From Pseudomonas sp. PDM18 (GTDB taxonomy: Bacteria > Pseudomonadota > Gammaproteobacteria > Pseudomonadales > Pseudomonadaceae): 64,000 bases of DNA. The translations under genes and the position numbers were made by a program. Each line of letters starts with the position of its first letter. Within the stretch, counting starts at the first letter, position 1. The stretch spans positions 62,001 to 126,000 of the forward strand of contig NZ_JACVBX010000004.1 of the NCBI RefSeq assembly GCF_014852585.1, read 5' to 3'. Positions 44,097 through 51,875 of the stretch are shown one piece after another. The notes beneath the pieces are model-generated. The model did not search any database, was not told the origin of the DNA, and saw only the letters and a program-made list of their open reading frames with translations.

Positions 44097-44813
44097 ATGA
44101 GCCACGCCGTCGCCCGCCTGCGCGATGAACGCCTGGCCCGCTGCATCAAGCCGTTCTTCGCCCGTGGCTCGCGTTCGCCCCGCTGCCCCGGTTGCCGCCT
44201 GCGGCCGAACTACTGCATGTGCAGCCTGCGTCCGCAGGTCGAGTCCAACTCGGCGATGTGCCTGGTGATGTTCGACACCGAACCGCTCAAGCCAAGCAAC
44301 ACCGGCTGGCTTATCGCCGAGACAGTGCCCGCGACCTGGGCTTTCGGCTGGTCGCGCATTGAGGTCGACCCGGCGCTGCTGGCGTTGCTCGATGATCCCC
44401 AGTGGCAGCCGTACGTGGTATTCCCCGGCGAGTTCGTCCAGTCCGAACGCGTGGTCACCACGGTAGAGCCGCAAGACGGCAAGCGCCCGTTGTTCATCCT
44501 GCTCGACGCCACCTGGAATGAGGCGCGCAAGATGTTCCGCAAGAGCCCCTACCTGGATCGCTTTCCGGTGCTGAGCATCACCCCCGACGCCCTGTCGCGG
44601 TATCGCCTGCGGCGCTCCAAGTTCGATGAGCACCTGTGCACCGCCGAGGTTGCCGCGCTGTGCCTGGGCCTTGCCGGCGACCGCCGCGCCGGCGATGCGC
44701 TGGATGCCTACCTGGACGTGTTCAGCGAACGCTACCTGGGCTCCAAGCGCCAGCAGCCGCTGGACGAGCAGAGCCCGGCGCATCAGGCGTTGAGACCGTT
44801 TACCCAGCGGTAA
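44097..44813 (+). CDS. tapT: DTW-domain tRNA-uridine aminocarboxypropyltransferase
   Basis: A 238-residue protein of the DTW family, the same family as TapT (YfiP), which makes acp3U at position 47 of tRNA from SAM. The motif reads LLDATWNEARKM, and an N-terminal zinc-binding cysteine cluster (RCPGCRLRPNYCMC) is present. I start at ATG 44097 (MSHAVARLRDERL); longer in-frame readings run through the hairpin upstream. The symbol is by family and not tested. It is convergent with the EamA gene. Confidence 0.85.
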   Translation: MSHAVARLRDERLARCIKPFFARGSRSPRCPGCRLRPNYCMCSLRPQVESNSAMCLVMFDTEPLKPSNTGWLIAETVPATWAFGWSRIEVDPALLALLDDPQWQPYVVFPGEFVQSERVVTTVEPQDGKRPLFILLDATWNEARKMFRKSPYLDRFPVLSITPDALSRYRLRRSKFDEHLCTAEVAALCLGLAGDRRAGDALDAYLDVFSERYLGSKRQQPLDEQSPAHQALRPFTQR

Positions 44814-44837
44814 CCTGACTCGCCAATGCAACCTATA

Positions 44838-44862
44838 CAGGCGCCGGTCGTGCGCGCGCCTG
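44838..44862. terminator. Hairpin between DTW and EamA genes
   Basis: CAGGCGC and GCGCCTG arms (7 bp) with an 11-base loop, lying in the 65-base gap between convergent genes. There is no T tract on either side, so termination is inferred from position only. Confidence 0.45.
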
Positions 44863-44878
44863 CAGGGGATTCGGTGTT

Positions 44879-45763
44879 TCAAGCCGCCCTGGCGTCAGCC
44901 TTCTTCGGCCACAGTTGCGCCACCAGCATGCCGGCGAGCATCAGCGCGCAGCCGAAGTAGCCGCGCACATGCAGGGTTTCGTTGAGGAACAGTGCGCCGG
45001 CGATGGCGGCGAAGACGGCTTCCAGCGAAAGGATGATCGCCGCGTGGGAGGCGATAGCGTGCTTCTGCGCGATGACCTGCAAGGTGAAGCCTGTGGCGAC
45101 GCCGAACAGGCCGCCGTAGATCAGAGCTGGGCCGGCCTGGATGATGGCATCCAGATGAATCTCCTCGAACAGCAGCGCCAGGATCATGCTCACCACCGCG
45201 CAGGTGGCGAACTGCAGGAAGGCCAGACGGATCGGATCGTAGCGACTGGCGAACAGGCCAACCAGCAGCACGTGGCCGCCCCAGACGAAAGCGCCGGTCA
45301 GTTGCAGCCAGTCACCGGAGGCAACGTGGAAGCCCGGGCCGATGCTCAGCATGGCCATGCCAGTCACGGCCAGTGCACAGCCCAGCCAGGTACCCATACC
45401 GGCGCGATGACCGATCAGCAGGCCGAGCAGCGGCACGATGATGACGTACAGGCCGGTAATGAAGCCGGAGTTGGTCACGCTGGTGAACATCAGGCCGACC
45501 TGTTGCAGGTTGATCCCCACGGTCAGCGCGGTGCCGATGGCCAGGCCGGCCAGGATCAGGCCGCGGTTGAACGGCTGGGCGCCGCGCTTGCTCGACCAGG
45601 CCAGCAGCGGCAGCAGTGCCGCCGCGCCGAGGGTGAAGCGCAGGCCGGTATAGAGGAAGGGACCGATGGCATCCATCCCGAGGCGCTGCGCGACGAAGGA
45701 GACCCCCCAGATCATCGCGGTGAACAGCATCAGGAAATCGGCGCGCAGCGCATGGCTTTTCAT
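44879..45763 (-). CDS. EamA/DMT-family transporter
   Basis: A 294-residue inner-membrane protein with ten predicted helices in two EamA repeats (about 8-140 and 150-285). The first repeat starts FLMLFTAMIWGVSFVAQRLGMD and the second ends NETLHVRGYFGCALMLAGMLVAQLW, typical of drug/metabolite exporters. The substrate cannot be read from the sequence. It is divergent from erdR, with a 265-base gap. Confidence 0.85.
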   Translation of the reverse strand: MKSHALRADFLMLFTAMIWGVSFVAQRLGMDAIGPFLYTGLRFTLGAAALLPLLAWSSKRGAQPFNRGLILAGLAIGTALTVGINLQQVGLMFTSVTNSGFITGLYVIIVPLLGLLIGHRAGMGTWLGCALAVTGMAMLSIGPGFHVASGDWLQLTGAFVWGGHVLLVGLFASRYDPIRLAFLQFATCAVVSMILALLFEEIHLDAIIQAGPALIYGGLFGVATGFTLQVIAQKHAIASHAAIILSLEAVFAAIAGALFLNETLHVRGYFGCALMLAGMLVAQLWPKKADARAA

Positions 45764-45904
45764 CTTGTTCTCGTAACGGGCAGGAAAAAAAGCGGAACTC
45801 TGCCGTAACGCCGGGCCTTTGGAAAGGGGAGCGGGTTCCCGGCGGGCACAGTGGCAGGGGCTTTCAGGCCACGGTGTAAGTACCGTCTGGCGATGTATTC
45901 GCGG

Positions 45905-45934
45905 CGGACAGCGAAGCCGCTCTTTGCGTACAAT
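45905..45934 (+). promoter_or_regulatory. Candidate promoter of erdR
   Basis: CGGACA (45905-45910) and TACAAT (45929-45934) with an 18-base spacer, about 95 bases upstream of the erdR ATG. A moderate sigma-70 match. Confidence 0.4.
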
Positions 45935-46028
45935 GTGACAAGCAGTGCTCTATCCGTGCTCCGACCTTTCCTGCGCAAGTCTGGCTGTTATCCACGGCGG
46001 ACTTCGACGCGGCCTTCAAGGAAAATTC

Positions 46029-46679
46029 ATGGCTTCCTACGAGATCCTGATCGCTGACGATCACCCGCTGTTCCGCAGTGCCCTGCACCAGGCCCTGACC
46101 ATCGGTCTCGGCCCCGAGGCGCGACTGTCGGAGGCGGCGAGTATCGCGGAGCTGGAGACGCGCCTGAACGAGAAGGCCGACTGGGACCTGGTGCTGCTGG
46201 ACCTGAACATGCCCGGCGCCTATGGCTTCTCCGGCCTGGTGCTGCTGCGCGGGCAGTACCCGCAGATTCCGGTGGTGATGGTCTCGGCCCAGGAAGACGC
46301 CGCCGTGGTGCAGCGCTCCCGCGAGTTCGGCGCCAGTGGTTTCATCCCCAAGTCCAGCGAGCTGAGCGTGTTGCAACAGGCTGTGCGCGCGGTGCTTGAC
46401 GGCGATGTCTGGTGGCCGCCGCAGGTGGACGCCGTGACTGAGATGAGCGACGACGTGCGCGCTGCGAGCGCTGGTCTTGCCAGCCTGACTCCGCAGCAAT
46501 TCCGCGTGCTGACCATGGTCTGCGAAGGCCTGCTGAACAAGCAGATCGCCTTCGAATTGAGTGTCTCCGAAGCTACGGTGAAGGCGCACGTGACGGCGAT
46601 CTTCCGCAAGCTGAATGTGCGCACCCGTACCCAGGCGGCGCTGTTGCTGGCGCAGATGGAGTCGGTTCCGGGCGCCTGA
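46029..46679 (+). CDS. erdR: LuxR-type response regulator ErdR
   Basis: A 216-residue response regulator: receiver domain (about 1-125) with phosphorylatable Asp in LVLLDLNMPG, acidic pair in LIADDHPLFR, Ser in VMVSAQ and Lys in FIPKSS; C-terminal LuxR helix-turn-helix (LTPQQFRVLTMVCEGLLNKQIA to KLNVRTRTQAALLL). It matches ErdR of P. aeruginosa, a regulator of ethanol/acetate use, and is followed by dgkA as in that species. No sensor kinase gene is adjacent. The start at 46029 follows AAGGAAAA. Confidence 0.88.
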   Translation: MASYEILIADDHPLFRSALHQALTIGLGPEARLSEAASIAELETRLNEKADWDLVLLDLNMPGAYGFSGLVLLRGQYPQIPVVMVSAQEDAAVVQRSREFGASGFIPKSSELSVLQQAVRAVLDGDVWWPPQVDAVTEMSDDVRAASAGLASLTPQQFRVLTMVCEGLLNKQIAFELSVSEATVKAHVTAIFRKLNVRTRTQAALLLAQMESVPGA

Positions 46680-46787
46680 GCGCTGTCACACTCAGCCCCT
46701 GAGGCCGTCACATTCTGTAATGGCCTTGACCCCTTTTTGACGATCGCTGGTATAGAGTGCCGCGACCTTTGCCTGTGAGAACCACAC

Positions 46788-47159
46788 GTGTCCGCTTCCC
46801 CTTTCAAGGGCCAGACCGGCCTGAAACGCATCTTCAACGCCGCCGGCTACTCCCTGGCCGGCTTCGCCGCCGCCTTCAAGGGTGAAGCAGCTTTCCGCCA
46901 GCTGGTGCTGATCAACGTCATCCTGATCCCGCTGTCGTTCTTCTTCGACGTGACCCGCGGCGAGCGCGCGCTGTTGATTGCGGTGTGCCTGCTGGCGCTG
47001 ATCGTCGAGCTGCTCAATTCCGCCATTGAGGCGGTGGTGGACCGGGTTTCCCTGGAGCGCCACCCGCTGTCGAAGAACGCCAAGGACATGGGCAGCGCCG
47101 CCCAGTTCGTGGCGCTGACCATCATCACCGTGACCTGGGCGGGCATTCTGCTGGGTTGA
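46788..47159 (+). CDS. dgkA: Diacylglycerol kinase
   Basis: Small trimeric inner-membrane kinase that recycles diacylglycerol to phosphatidate. It has 123 residues with three membrane helices. The family signature is ELLNSAIEAVVDR, followed by KNAKDMGSAAQF. The start is a GTG at 46788 (MSASPFKGQTGLKR). It is 109 bases downstream of erdR. Its product feeds the CdsA reaction. Confidence 0.94.
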   Translation: MSASPFKGQTGLKRIFNAAGYSLAGFAAAFKGEAAFRQLVLINVILIPLSFFFDVTRGERALLIAVCLLALIVELLNSAIEAVVDRVSLERHPLSKNAKDMGSAAQFVALTIITVTWAGILLG

Positions 47160-47177
47160 TCGTTCCTCTTCGCCTTT

Positions 47178-47252
47178 GTAGGGCGGATAACGCGTCAGCG
47201 TTATCCGCCGCGAAGAGCCGGCGGATAACCTGTTCCAGGTTATTCGCCCTAC
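47178..47252 (+). repeat. Intergenic palindromic repeat, copy B
   Basis: 75 bp bounded by GTAGGGCGGATAA and TTATTCGCCCTAC, with inner TTATCCGCC and GGCGGATAA arms. It has the same layout as copy A at 22448: two side-by-side hairpins (ATAACGC-GTCA-GCGTTAT and AACCTG-TTC-CAGGTT) inside one long palindrome. It lies between the convergent dgkA and finR. Confidence 0.85.
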
Positions 47253-47270
47253 GCACCGTTCGGTTTCCCG

Positions 47271-48197
47271 TCAGGGAATCATCGGCAGGACGATATCGTC
47301 GCTGCGGGTTACTCCCGCCGTTTCACTGCGGCAAAGCTCCAGGAACTCGCGCATGGTCGCAGTCTGATACTTCTGCCGGTGCCAGATGAAGTAGAACTGC
47401 CGGCGCAGGTCCAGGTCCGGTGTTTCCACCGGCACCAGGCTGCCACGGCGGAAGGCGTCGCGCAGGGCCAGGCGCGAGATGCAGCCGATCCCCAGCCCCG
47501 ACTCCACCGCGCGTTTGATCGCCTCGGTGTGTTCCAGCTCCAGCCGCACGTTCAGCGGTTCCACGTGGTGACGCATGGCCTGGTCGAAGGTCAGCCGCGT
47601 GCCTGAGCCCTGTTCCCGCAGAATCCACGCTTCCTCCGTCAGCCGCTCCAGGCTCGCGCGGCCTTCACGGGCGAGCGGGTGCTGCGGTGCGCAGAAGACC
47701 ACCAGTTCATCCTCCATCCATGGCTGCACCTCGATGTCCGGGTGCTGGCAGTCGCCTTCGATCAGGCCCAGGTCCAGTTCGTAGTGCGCCACCCGCTGCA
47801 CCACGTGGGCGGTGTTATGCACGTGCAGGCGTACCCGGCAGTCGGGCTGGCGCTGCATGAAGGTGCCGATCAGCAGGGTCGCCAGGTAGTTGCCGATGGT
47901 CAGGGTGGCGCCCAGGTCCAGCGAGCCGAAGGCGCTCTTGCCGTTGAGCATGTTTTCGATCTCGCTGCCGCGGTCGAGCAGGGCCACCGCCTGGGGCAGC
48001 AACTGGCGGCCGAGGGCGTTGAGGGTCAGGCGCTTGCCGGAGCGGTCGAACAGTTTGCAATCGAACTGCCGCTCCAGTTCGCCCAGCGAGGTACTGGTGG
48101 CCGACTGCGACATGGACAACGCCTCGGCGGCGCGGGAGACGCTTTCCTGCTGGGCGACGGCGACGAAGACTTCGAGCTGGCGCAGGGTGAACTTCAT
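47271..48197 (-). CDS. finR: LysR-family regulator FinR
   Basis: A 308-residue LysR regulator (winged helix about 1-60 with VSRAAEALSMSQSATSTSLGELE; effector domain about 90-295). It is divergent from fpr; in P. putida and P. aeruginosa the LysR gene in this position, FinR, activates fpr/fprA under oxidative stress and iron or sulfite-related signals. The assignment rests on position and on the family. A perfect 8-bp inverted repeat with 16-base spacing lies between the two genes (48308-48339). Confidence 0.85.
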   Translation of the reverse strand: MKFTLRQLEVFVAVAQQESVSRAAEALSMSQSATSTSLGELERQFDCKLFDRSGKRLTLNALGRQLLPQAVALLDRGSEIENMLNGKSAFGSLDLGATLTIGNYLATLLIGTFMQRQPDCRVRLHVHNTAHVVQRVAHYELDLGLIEGDCQHPDIEVQPWMEDELVVFCAPQHPLAREGRASLERLTEEAWILREQGSGTRLTFDQAMRHHVEPLNVRLELEHTEAIKRAVESGLGIGCISRLALRDAFRRGSLVPVETPDLDLRRQFYFIWHRQKYQTATMREFLELCRSETAGVTRSDDIVLPMIP

Positions 48198-48307
48198 TCT
48201 GTGGGGCTCCGGAGTAGGCTGCGCGACATTTCGTCACCCCGGCGCAGGAAGCACCTGACGGTATCCTTTTGCGGCGACTGAGCGGCCTTATCTGCGTTTT
48301 GGATTAG

Positions 48308-48339
48308 CAATATCCAGATAATTTATTTTGCGGATATTG
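48308..48339. promoter_or_regulatory. Candidate FinR operator
   Basis: CAATATCC-N16-GGATATTG, perfect 8-bp arms in an AT-rich patch, 111 bases upstream of finR and 80 bases upstream of fpr. A TATAAA hexamer (48348-48353) follows 8 bases later and could be the fpr -10, so the repeat would cover its -35, as expected for LysR activation. Confidence 0.6.
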
Positions 48340-48419
48340 TCGCCGCCTATAAAATGTCGCGCAATTGCGCTACGTCCGGGATCTGCTGGGGTGCGCCACG
48401 TTTCTCCTAGGAGTCCTTG

Positions 48420-49196
48420 ATGAGCAACCTGTACACCGAGCGCGTTCTCAGCGTGCACCACTGGAACGACACCCTCTTCAGCTTCAAGACCACCCGTAAC
48501 CCGGGGCTGCGCTTCAAGACCGGTCAGTTCGTGATGATCGGCCTGGAAGTCAACGGTCGTCCGCTGATGCGCGCGTACAGCATCGCCAGCCCGAACTACG
48601 AAGAGCACCTGGAGTTCTTCAGCATCAAGGTCCCGGACGGTCCGCTGACTTCGCGTCTGCAGCACCTGAAGGAAGGCGACGAACTGATGGTCAGCCGCAA
48701 GCCCACCGGCACCCTGGTGCTGGACGACCTCAAGCCCGGCCGGCACCTGTACCTGCTGAGCACCGGCACCGGCATGGCGCCGTTCCTGTCGGTCATCCAG
48801 GACCCGGAAGTCTACGAGCGCTTCGAGAAGGTCATCCTGGTCCACGGCGTACGCTGGGTCAGCGAACTGGCCTACGCGGACTTCATCACCAAGGTTCTGC
48901 CGGAGCACGAGTACTTCGGCGACATGGTGAAAGAGAAGCTGATCTACTGCCCGCTGGTCACCCGTGAAGAATTCCACAGCATGGGCCGCCAGACTGACCT
49001 GATGCGCAGCGGCAAGCTGTTCGCCGACATCGGCCTGCCGCCGATGAACCCGCAGGACGACCGCGCGATGATCTGCGGCAGCCCGAGCATGCTCGACGAG
49101 ACCAGCGAAGTGCTGAACGGCTTCGGTCTGCAGATCTCCCCGCGCATGGGTGAGCCGGGCGACTACCTGATCGAGCGCGCCTTCGTCGAGAAGTAA
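48420..49196 (+). CDS. fpr: Ferredoxin--NADP reductase
   Basis: FAD enzyme exchanging electrons between NADPH and ferredoxin or flavodoxin. It has 258 residues: an FAD-binding barrel (MRAYSIASPNYEEHLEFFSIKV) and an NADP-binding domain (LLSTGTGMAPFLSVI, ICGSPSMLDE). It ends ERAFVEK rather than in an aromatic residue, as bacterial class I reductases often do. I start at ATG 48420, with TAGGAG 7 bases upstream, not at the TTG just before. The window also encodes a possible partner, FdxA. Confidence 0.95.
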   Translation: MSNLYTERVLSVHHWNDTLFSFKTTRNPGLRFKTGQFVMIGLEVNGRPLMRAYSIASPNYEEHLEFFSIKVPDGPLTSRLQHLKEGDELMVSRKPTGTLVLDDLKPGRHLYLLSTGTGMAPFLSVIQDPEVYERFEKVILVHGVRWVSELAYADFITKVLPEHEYFGDMVKEKLIYCPLVTREEFHSMGRQTDLMRSGKLFADIGLPPMNPQDDRAMICGSPSMLDETSEVLNGFGLQISPRMGEPGDYLIERAFVEK

Positions 49197-49222
49197 ACCG
49201 CGCACGACAGTTCAGTCGAAAC

Positions 49223-49257
49223 AACGCCGCGATTCCCTTGGGAGCGCGGCGTTTTTT
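49223..49257 (+). terminator. fpr terminator
   Basis: AACGCCGCG pairs with CGCGGCGTT around an inner TCCC-TT-GGGA hairpin, followed by six T. It starts 27 bases after the fpr stop. A strong intrinsic terminator. Confidence 0.9.
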
Positions 49258-49296
49258 ATTGCGTGGTGTTTTTGCAGAGCAGGCCCAGGCCAGGGA

Positions 49297-49367
49297 GTAG
49301 GGTGCATAACGCCAGCGGCGTTATCCGCCGAACTGGCGGATAACCCGTGCCGGGTTATGCGCCCTAC
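49297..49367 (+). repeat. Intergenic palindromic repeat, copy C
   Basis: 71 bp, bounded by GTAGGGTGCATAA and TTATGCGCCCTAC, with inner TTATCCGCC and GGCGGATAA. One base differs from copies A and B in the left arm (GGGTG for GGGCG), and the centre is 4 bases shorter. It lies between the convergent fpr and VOC genes. Confidence 0.85.
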
Positions 49368-49386
49368 GCAAGCGCCGAGGCACGGC

Positions 49387-49800
49387 TCACACCAGGCGCT
49401 GGCCGGACACCGCCGGGTGAGACAGCGGCTGCACCTTGTTCCCCGCCGGGTCGAGCAGGTGGAAGCTGCGTGCCCCGTCGCCATGGTCGAAGGGGCGGTC
49501 CAGTAGGGTCACACCGCGTGCCTTGAAATACTGGTACCAGGCTTCCAGCTCTTCCACGCTGTCGACGATGAAGCCGTAGTGATCCATTGTCTGCAGGCCG
49601 TTGGCCGCTCCGAAGCCGCGACCCAGGGAGAGGTTGTCGTTGCCGCAGGTGAGGTAGACCAGGTCTTCGTTGGCGCGGTTGAGCACCTGCATGCCAAGCA
49701 CGTCGACGTAGAAGCGCTCGCACTCCTCGAGATTCGGCACCAGCAGGGCGAGGTGACGCAGGCCGTTGAGGCGGCCGGGGCGGGCAGGGAGATCGGACAT
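49387..49800 (-). CDS. VOC (glyoxalase/dioxygenase) family protein
   Basis: A 137-residue protein with the paired beta-alpha-beta-beta-beta modules of the vicinal oxygen chelate family: module 1 starts LRHLALLVPNLEECERFYVDVLGM and module 2 starts DHYGFIVDSVEELEAWYQYF. Candidate metal ligands are the two histidines in RHLAL and DHYGF; the usual C-terminal Glu (DPxGNxxE) is Gln here (DPAGNKVQ), so the metal site may differ. It is divergent from the ABM monooxygenase gene over a 60-base AT-rich region, with AAGGA before its ATG. The substrate is unknown. Confidence 0.82.
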   Translation of the reverse strand: MSDLPARPGRLNGLRHLALLVPNLEECERFYVDVLGMQVLNRANEDLVYLTCGNDNLSLGRGFGAANGLQTMDHYGFIVDSVEELEAWYQYFKARGVTLLDRPFDHGDGARSFHLLDPAGNKVQPLSHPAVSGQRLV

Positions 49801-49816
49801 GGACGCGGTTCCTTTT

Positions 49817-49840
49817 TTGTATACAATTTGTTTTCAAATT
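49817..49840. promoter_or_regulatory. Paired palindromes in the VOC/ABM divergent promoter
   Basis: TTGTATACAA (perfect 10-bp palindrome, 49817-49826) and AATTTG-TTTT-CAAATT (49825-49840) fill most of the 60-base divergent gap, which is strikingly AT-rich for this genome. The first resembles GntR- or MarR-type operators. The regulator is not encoded next to it. Confidence 0.55.
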
Positions 49841-49860
49841 TAAAACAAAAGGAACACCCT

Positions 49861-50163
49861 GTGTACAGTCTGTTCATCAAGACCCGAGTGAAGCCTGGCA
49901 GCGCCGAGGATTTTCTCCACACCATCAAGGCCAATGCCGCCGCTTCCGTGTCCAGCGAGCCGGGCTGCCTGGTCTTCGATGTGTCCCAGGATCGCCTCGA
50001 TCCGGACGTGATCTACCTCTACGAGATCTACCGCGACGACGCGGCTTACGAGACCCACACGAAGACGGCGCACTTCCGCGACAGCCGCCCGCTGGTGGAG
50101 TCGCTGATCGTCGAGCAGGAGTGCTTCGAGAGCGACGTTATCGCCCTCAATCCGGTGGACTGA
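49861..50163 (+). CDS. Antibiotic biosynthesis monooxygenase (ABM) domain protein
   Basis: A 100-residue single ABM-domain protein (ferredoxin-like dimer). Family features: SEPGCLVFDVSQD, VIYLYEIYRDDAAYETHTKTAHF. Relatives include YgiN-type quinol monooxygenases and small dioxygenase-like proteins. The start is a GTG at 49861 with AAAGGAACA upstream; no ATG fits. It is divergent from the VOC gene, which suggests one regulator for both, and convergent with trmO at 8 bases. Confidence 0.82.
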   Translation: MYSLFIKTRVKPGSAEDFLHTIKANAAASVSSEPGCLVFDVSQDRLDPDVIYLYEIYRDDAAYETHTKTAHFRDSRPLVESLIVEQECFESDVIALNPVD

Positions 50164-50171
50164 CGCAGGCT

Positions 50172-50870
50172 TCAGTCAGCGGCGCGTTGCAGGTCCAGCA
50201 CGCGGATCTCGCCGTCGGCGGGGTAGTGCCAGTGCACGTCGAGGTCCCACAGGCGCACGCCATAGCGGCGCTCGGGCGGCGGCTTCTGGTAGGCCGGGCG
50301 CGGGTCCTGGGCGAGGCACTGCTCGATGAGTTCGCGCACCGGCTGGCCGAGGCGCAGGCCGTGCTCATGGGCCTGGCACAGGGCCTCGTCGATCCAGTGC
50401 ACGGCGATGGGGGCGGGCGGCGCGTCGGCGATGGCGTTGCGTGCGTCCGGCACGATGTCGGCGTAGGGCACGTAGGGCTTGATGTCGATGACCGGGGTGC
50501 CGTCGAGCAGGTCGATGCCGGACAGCCAGAGGCGGCCGGGTTCGACCTTCTCCAGCTTCACCACCGACTGGCCGAGGCCGTTGGGCCGGTGGGTGGCGCG
50601 GGTGGCGAATACGCCCATCGACTGGTTGCCGCCCAGGCGCGGCGGGCGCACTTTCAGTCGCGGCTTGTCTTCCAGCGCCTGGTGGAAGAGGAAGATCAGC
50701 CAGACGTGGCTGACCTGCTCCAGGCCTTCCACTGCGTCGCCGGTGTCGAACGGCGGCAGCAGTTCCAGCACGCCGGTCGCGGCCGGGGCCAGTTGCGGCT
50801 GGCGCGGGATGGCGAACTTCTCCTTGAAGCAGGAGCGGACGTGGCCGATCGGCGAGATGCTGTGGGACAT
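50172..50870 (-). CDS. trmO: tRNA (N6-threonylcarbamoyladenosine(37)-N6)-methyltransferase TrmO
   Basis: SAM-dependent methylation of t6A37 in tRNA to m6t6A. It has 232 residues with the TsaA-like beta-barrel (SPIGHVRSCFKEKFAIPRQP to about 150) and a C-terminal domain. Hallmarks are IPRQP, RATHRPNGLGQS, DGTPVIDIKPYVPYAD and YGVRLWDLDVHW. I start at MSHSISPIGH (50870). An ATG at 50900 would add ten residues and has a G-rich upstream stretch, so the start is not certain. It is downstream of rhlG on the same strand with a 58-base gap. Confidence 0.9.
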   Translation of the reverse strand: MSHSISPIGHVRSCFKEKFAIPRQPQLAPAATGVLELLPPFDTGDAVEGLEQVSHVWLIFLFHQALEDKPRLKVRPPRLGGNQSMGVFATRATHRPNGLGQSVVKLEKVEPGRLWLSGIDLLDGTPVIDIKPYVPYADIVPDARNAIADAPPAPIAVHWIDEALCQAHEHGLRLGQPVRELIEQCLAQDPRPAYQKPPPERRYGVRLWDLDVHWHYPADGEIRVLDLQRAAD

Positions 50871-50928
50871 GGCGGCACGGGCTGTTGCAGGGGCCGCCAT
50901 GGTACCTGATTCCCCCTCGTAGCTGGTT

Positions 50929-51702
50929 TCAGCAGAGGTGGAAGCCACCGTCGATGGGGATGATGTTGCCGGTCATGTAGGCGCCGGCAGCGCTCGCCAG
51001 GCTGATCGCCAGGGCGGACATCTCTTCCTCGCGGCCCCAGCGGCCCATGGGGATGACGGCGGTGTCCTCGGCCATGGCCTGCTCGTCGTTGGCGATGTGC
51101 CGGGTCATCTTGCTGGGGAAGCGGCCGGGGGCAATGACGTTGACGTTAATGTGGTCCTTCACCAGTTCGCGGGCGAGCATGCGCGACAGCTGGTGCAGCG
51201 CGGCCTTGCTCGGGCCGTAGGCGTAGGCGTTCTCGCCGTGGGAGGTGACGCCGGCCACCGAGCCGATGTTGATCACCCGCGCCGGGCTCTGCGCAGTACC
51301 GGCCTTCTTCAGCAGCGGCAGCAGTTGCTGGATGCAGCTGAACACGGCGGTGACGTTGAGCTGCATGACCTTCTCCCAGCCCGAGGCGGGGTAGCTTTCC
51401 AGCGGTGCGCCCCAGGTGGTGCCGGCATTGTTCACCAGGATGTCGAGGTGGTCGAGGCGCTCGTTCAGCTCGGCGGCCAGCGCGCGGGCGCCTTCCTCGG
51501 TGGCGAGGTTGGCCGGCAGGCCGATGCACTCGCCGTACTGCGACAGCTCAGTGGCGGTGTCGGCGCAGGCGGCGCCATCACGGGCGCAGATGATCACCTT
51601 GGCGCCGGCTTCGAGCAGGCCCTGGGCGATCATCCGGCCGATGCCGCGGGTGCCGCCGGTGACCAGGGCGGTCCGTCCGGCAAGGGAAAAGTACGGGTGC
51701 AT
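50929..51702 (-). CDS. rhlG: RhlG-like beta-ketoacyl reductase (SDR)
   Basis: A 257-residue NADP-type short-chain dehydrogenase: TGGTRGIG cofactor loop, NNAG, catalytic Ser in NIGSVAG and Tyr-x3-Lys in YAYGPSKAALH. It is very close to P. aeruginosa RhlG (MHPYFSLAGR, SYPASGWEKVMQLNVT, FPSKMTRHIAND, MTGNIIPIDGGFHL). RhlG reduces beta-ketoacyl chains and was proposed to supply rhamnolipid precursors, a role later disputed. No rhlAB genes lie in this window. Start at 51702 with AGGAGAGG upstream. Confidence 0.88.
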   Translation of the reverse strand: MHPYFSLAGRTALVTGGTRGIGRMIAQGLLEAGAKVIICARDGAACADTATELSQYGECIGLPANLATEEGARALAAELNERLDHLDILVNNAGTTWGAPLESYPASGWEKVMQLNVTAVFSCIQQLLPLLKKAGTAQSPARVINIGSVAGVTSHGENAYAYGPSKAALHQLSRMLARELVKDHINVNVIAPGRFPSKMTRHIANDEQAMAEDTAVIPMGRWGREEEMSALAISLASAAGAYMTGNIIPIDGGFHLC

Positions 51703-51875
51703 GAGCCTCTCCTGGCTGGGTTTTCGTCTCACCCTAGCGAGATCGCCTTGGCGCTCCGAGCACTATCCAATCGGCAAATGCCGACGCATTACGCGATGGC
51801 TGCATTTTCTTAACCTGCGCATAACCATCGCTGCCCTAGTGTCCGGCGCACGTTCGAAAGGCCGGGGGCCGGGTG

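Noticed and set aside
51793-51831. GCGATGG-N25-CCATCGC between rhlG and the ArnT-like gene
   Set aside because: Arms of 7 bp with a 25-base spacer are expected by chance in this composition and do not match a known operator; I kept it out of the features.
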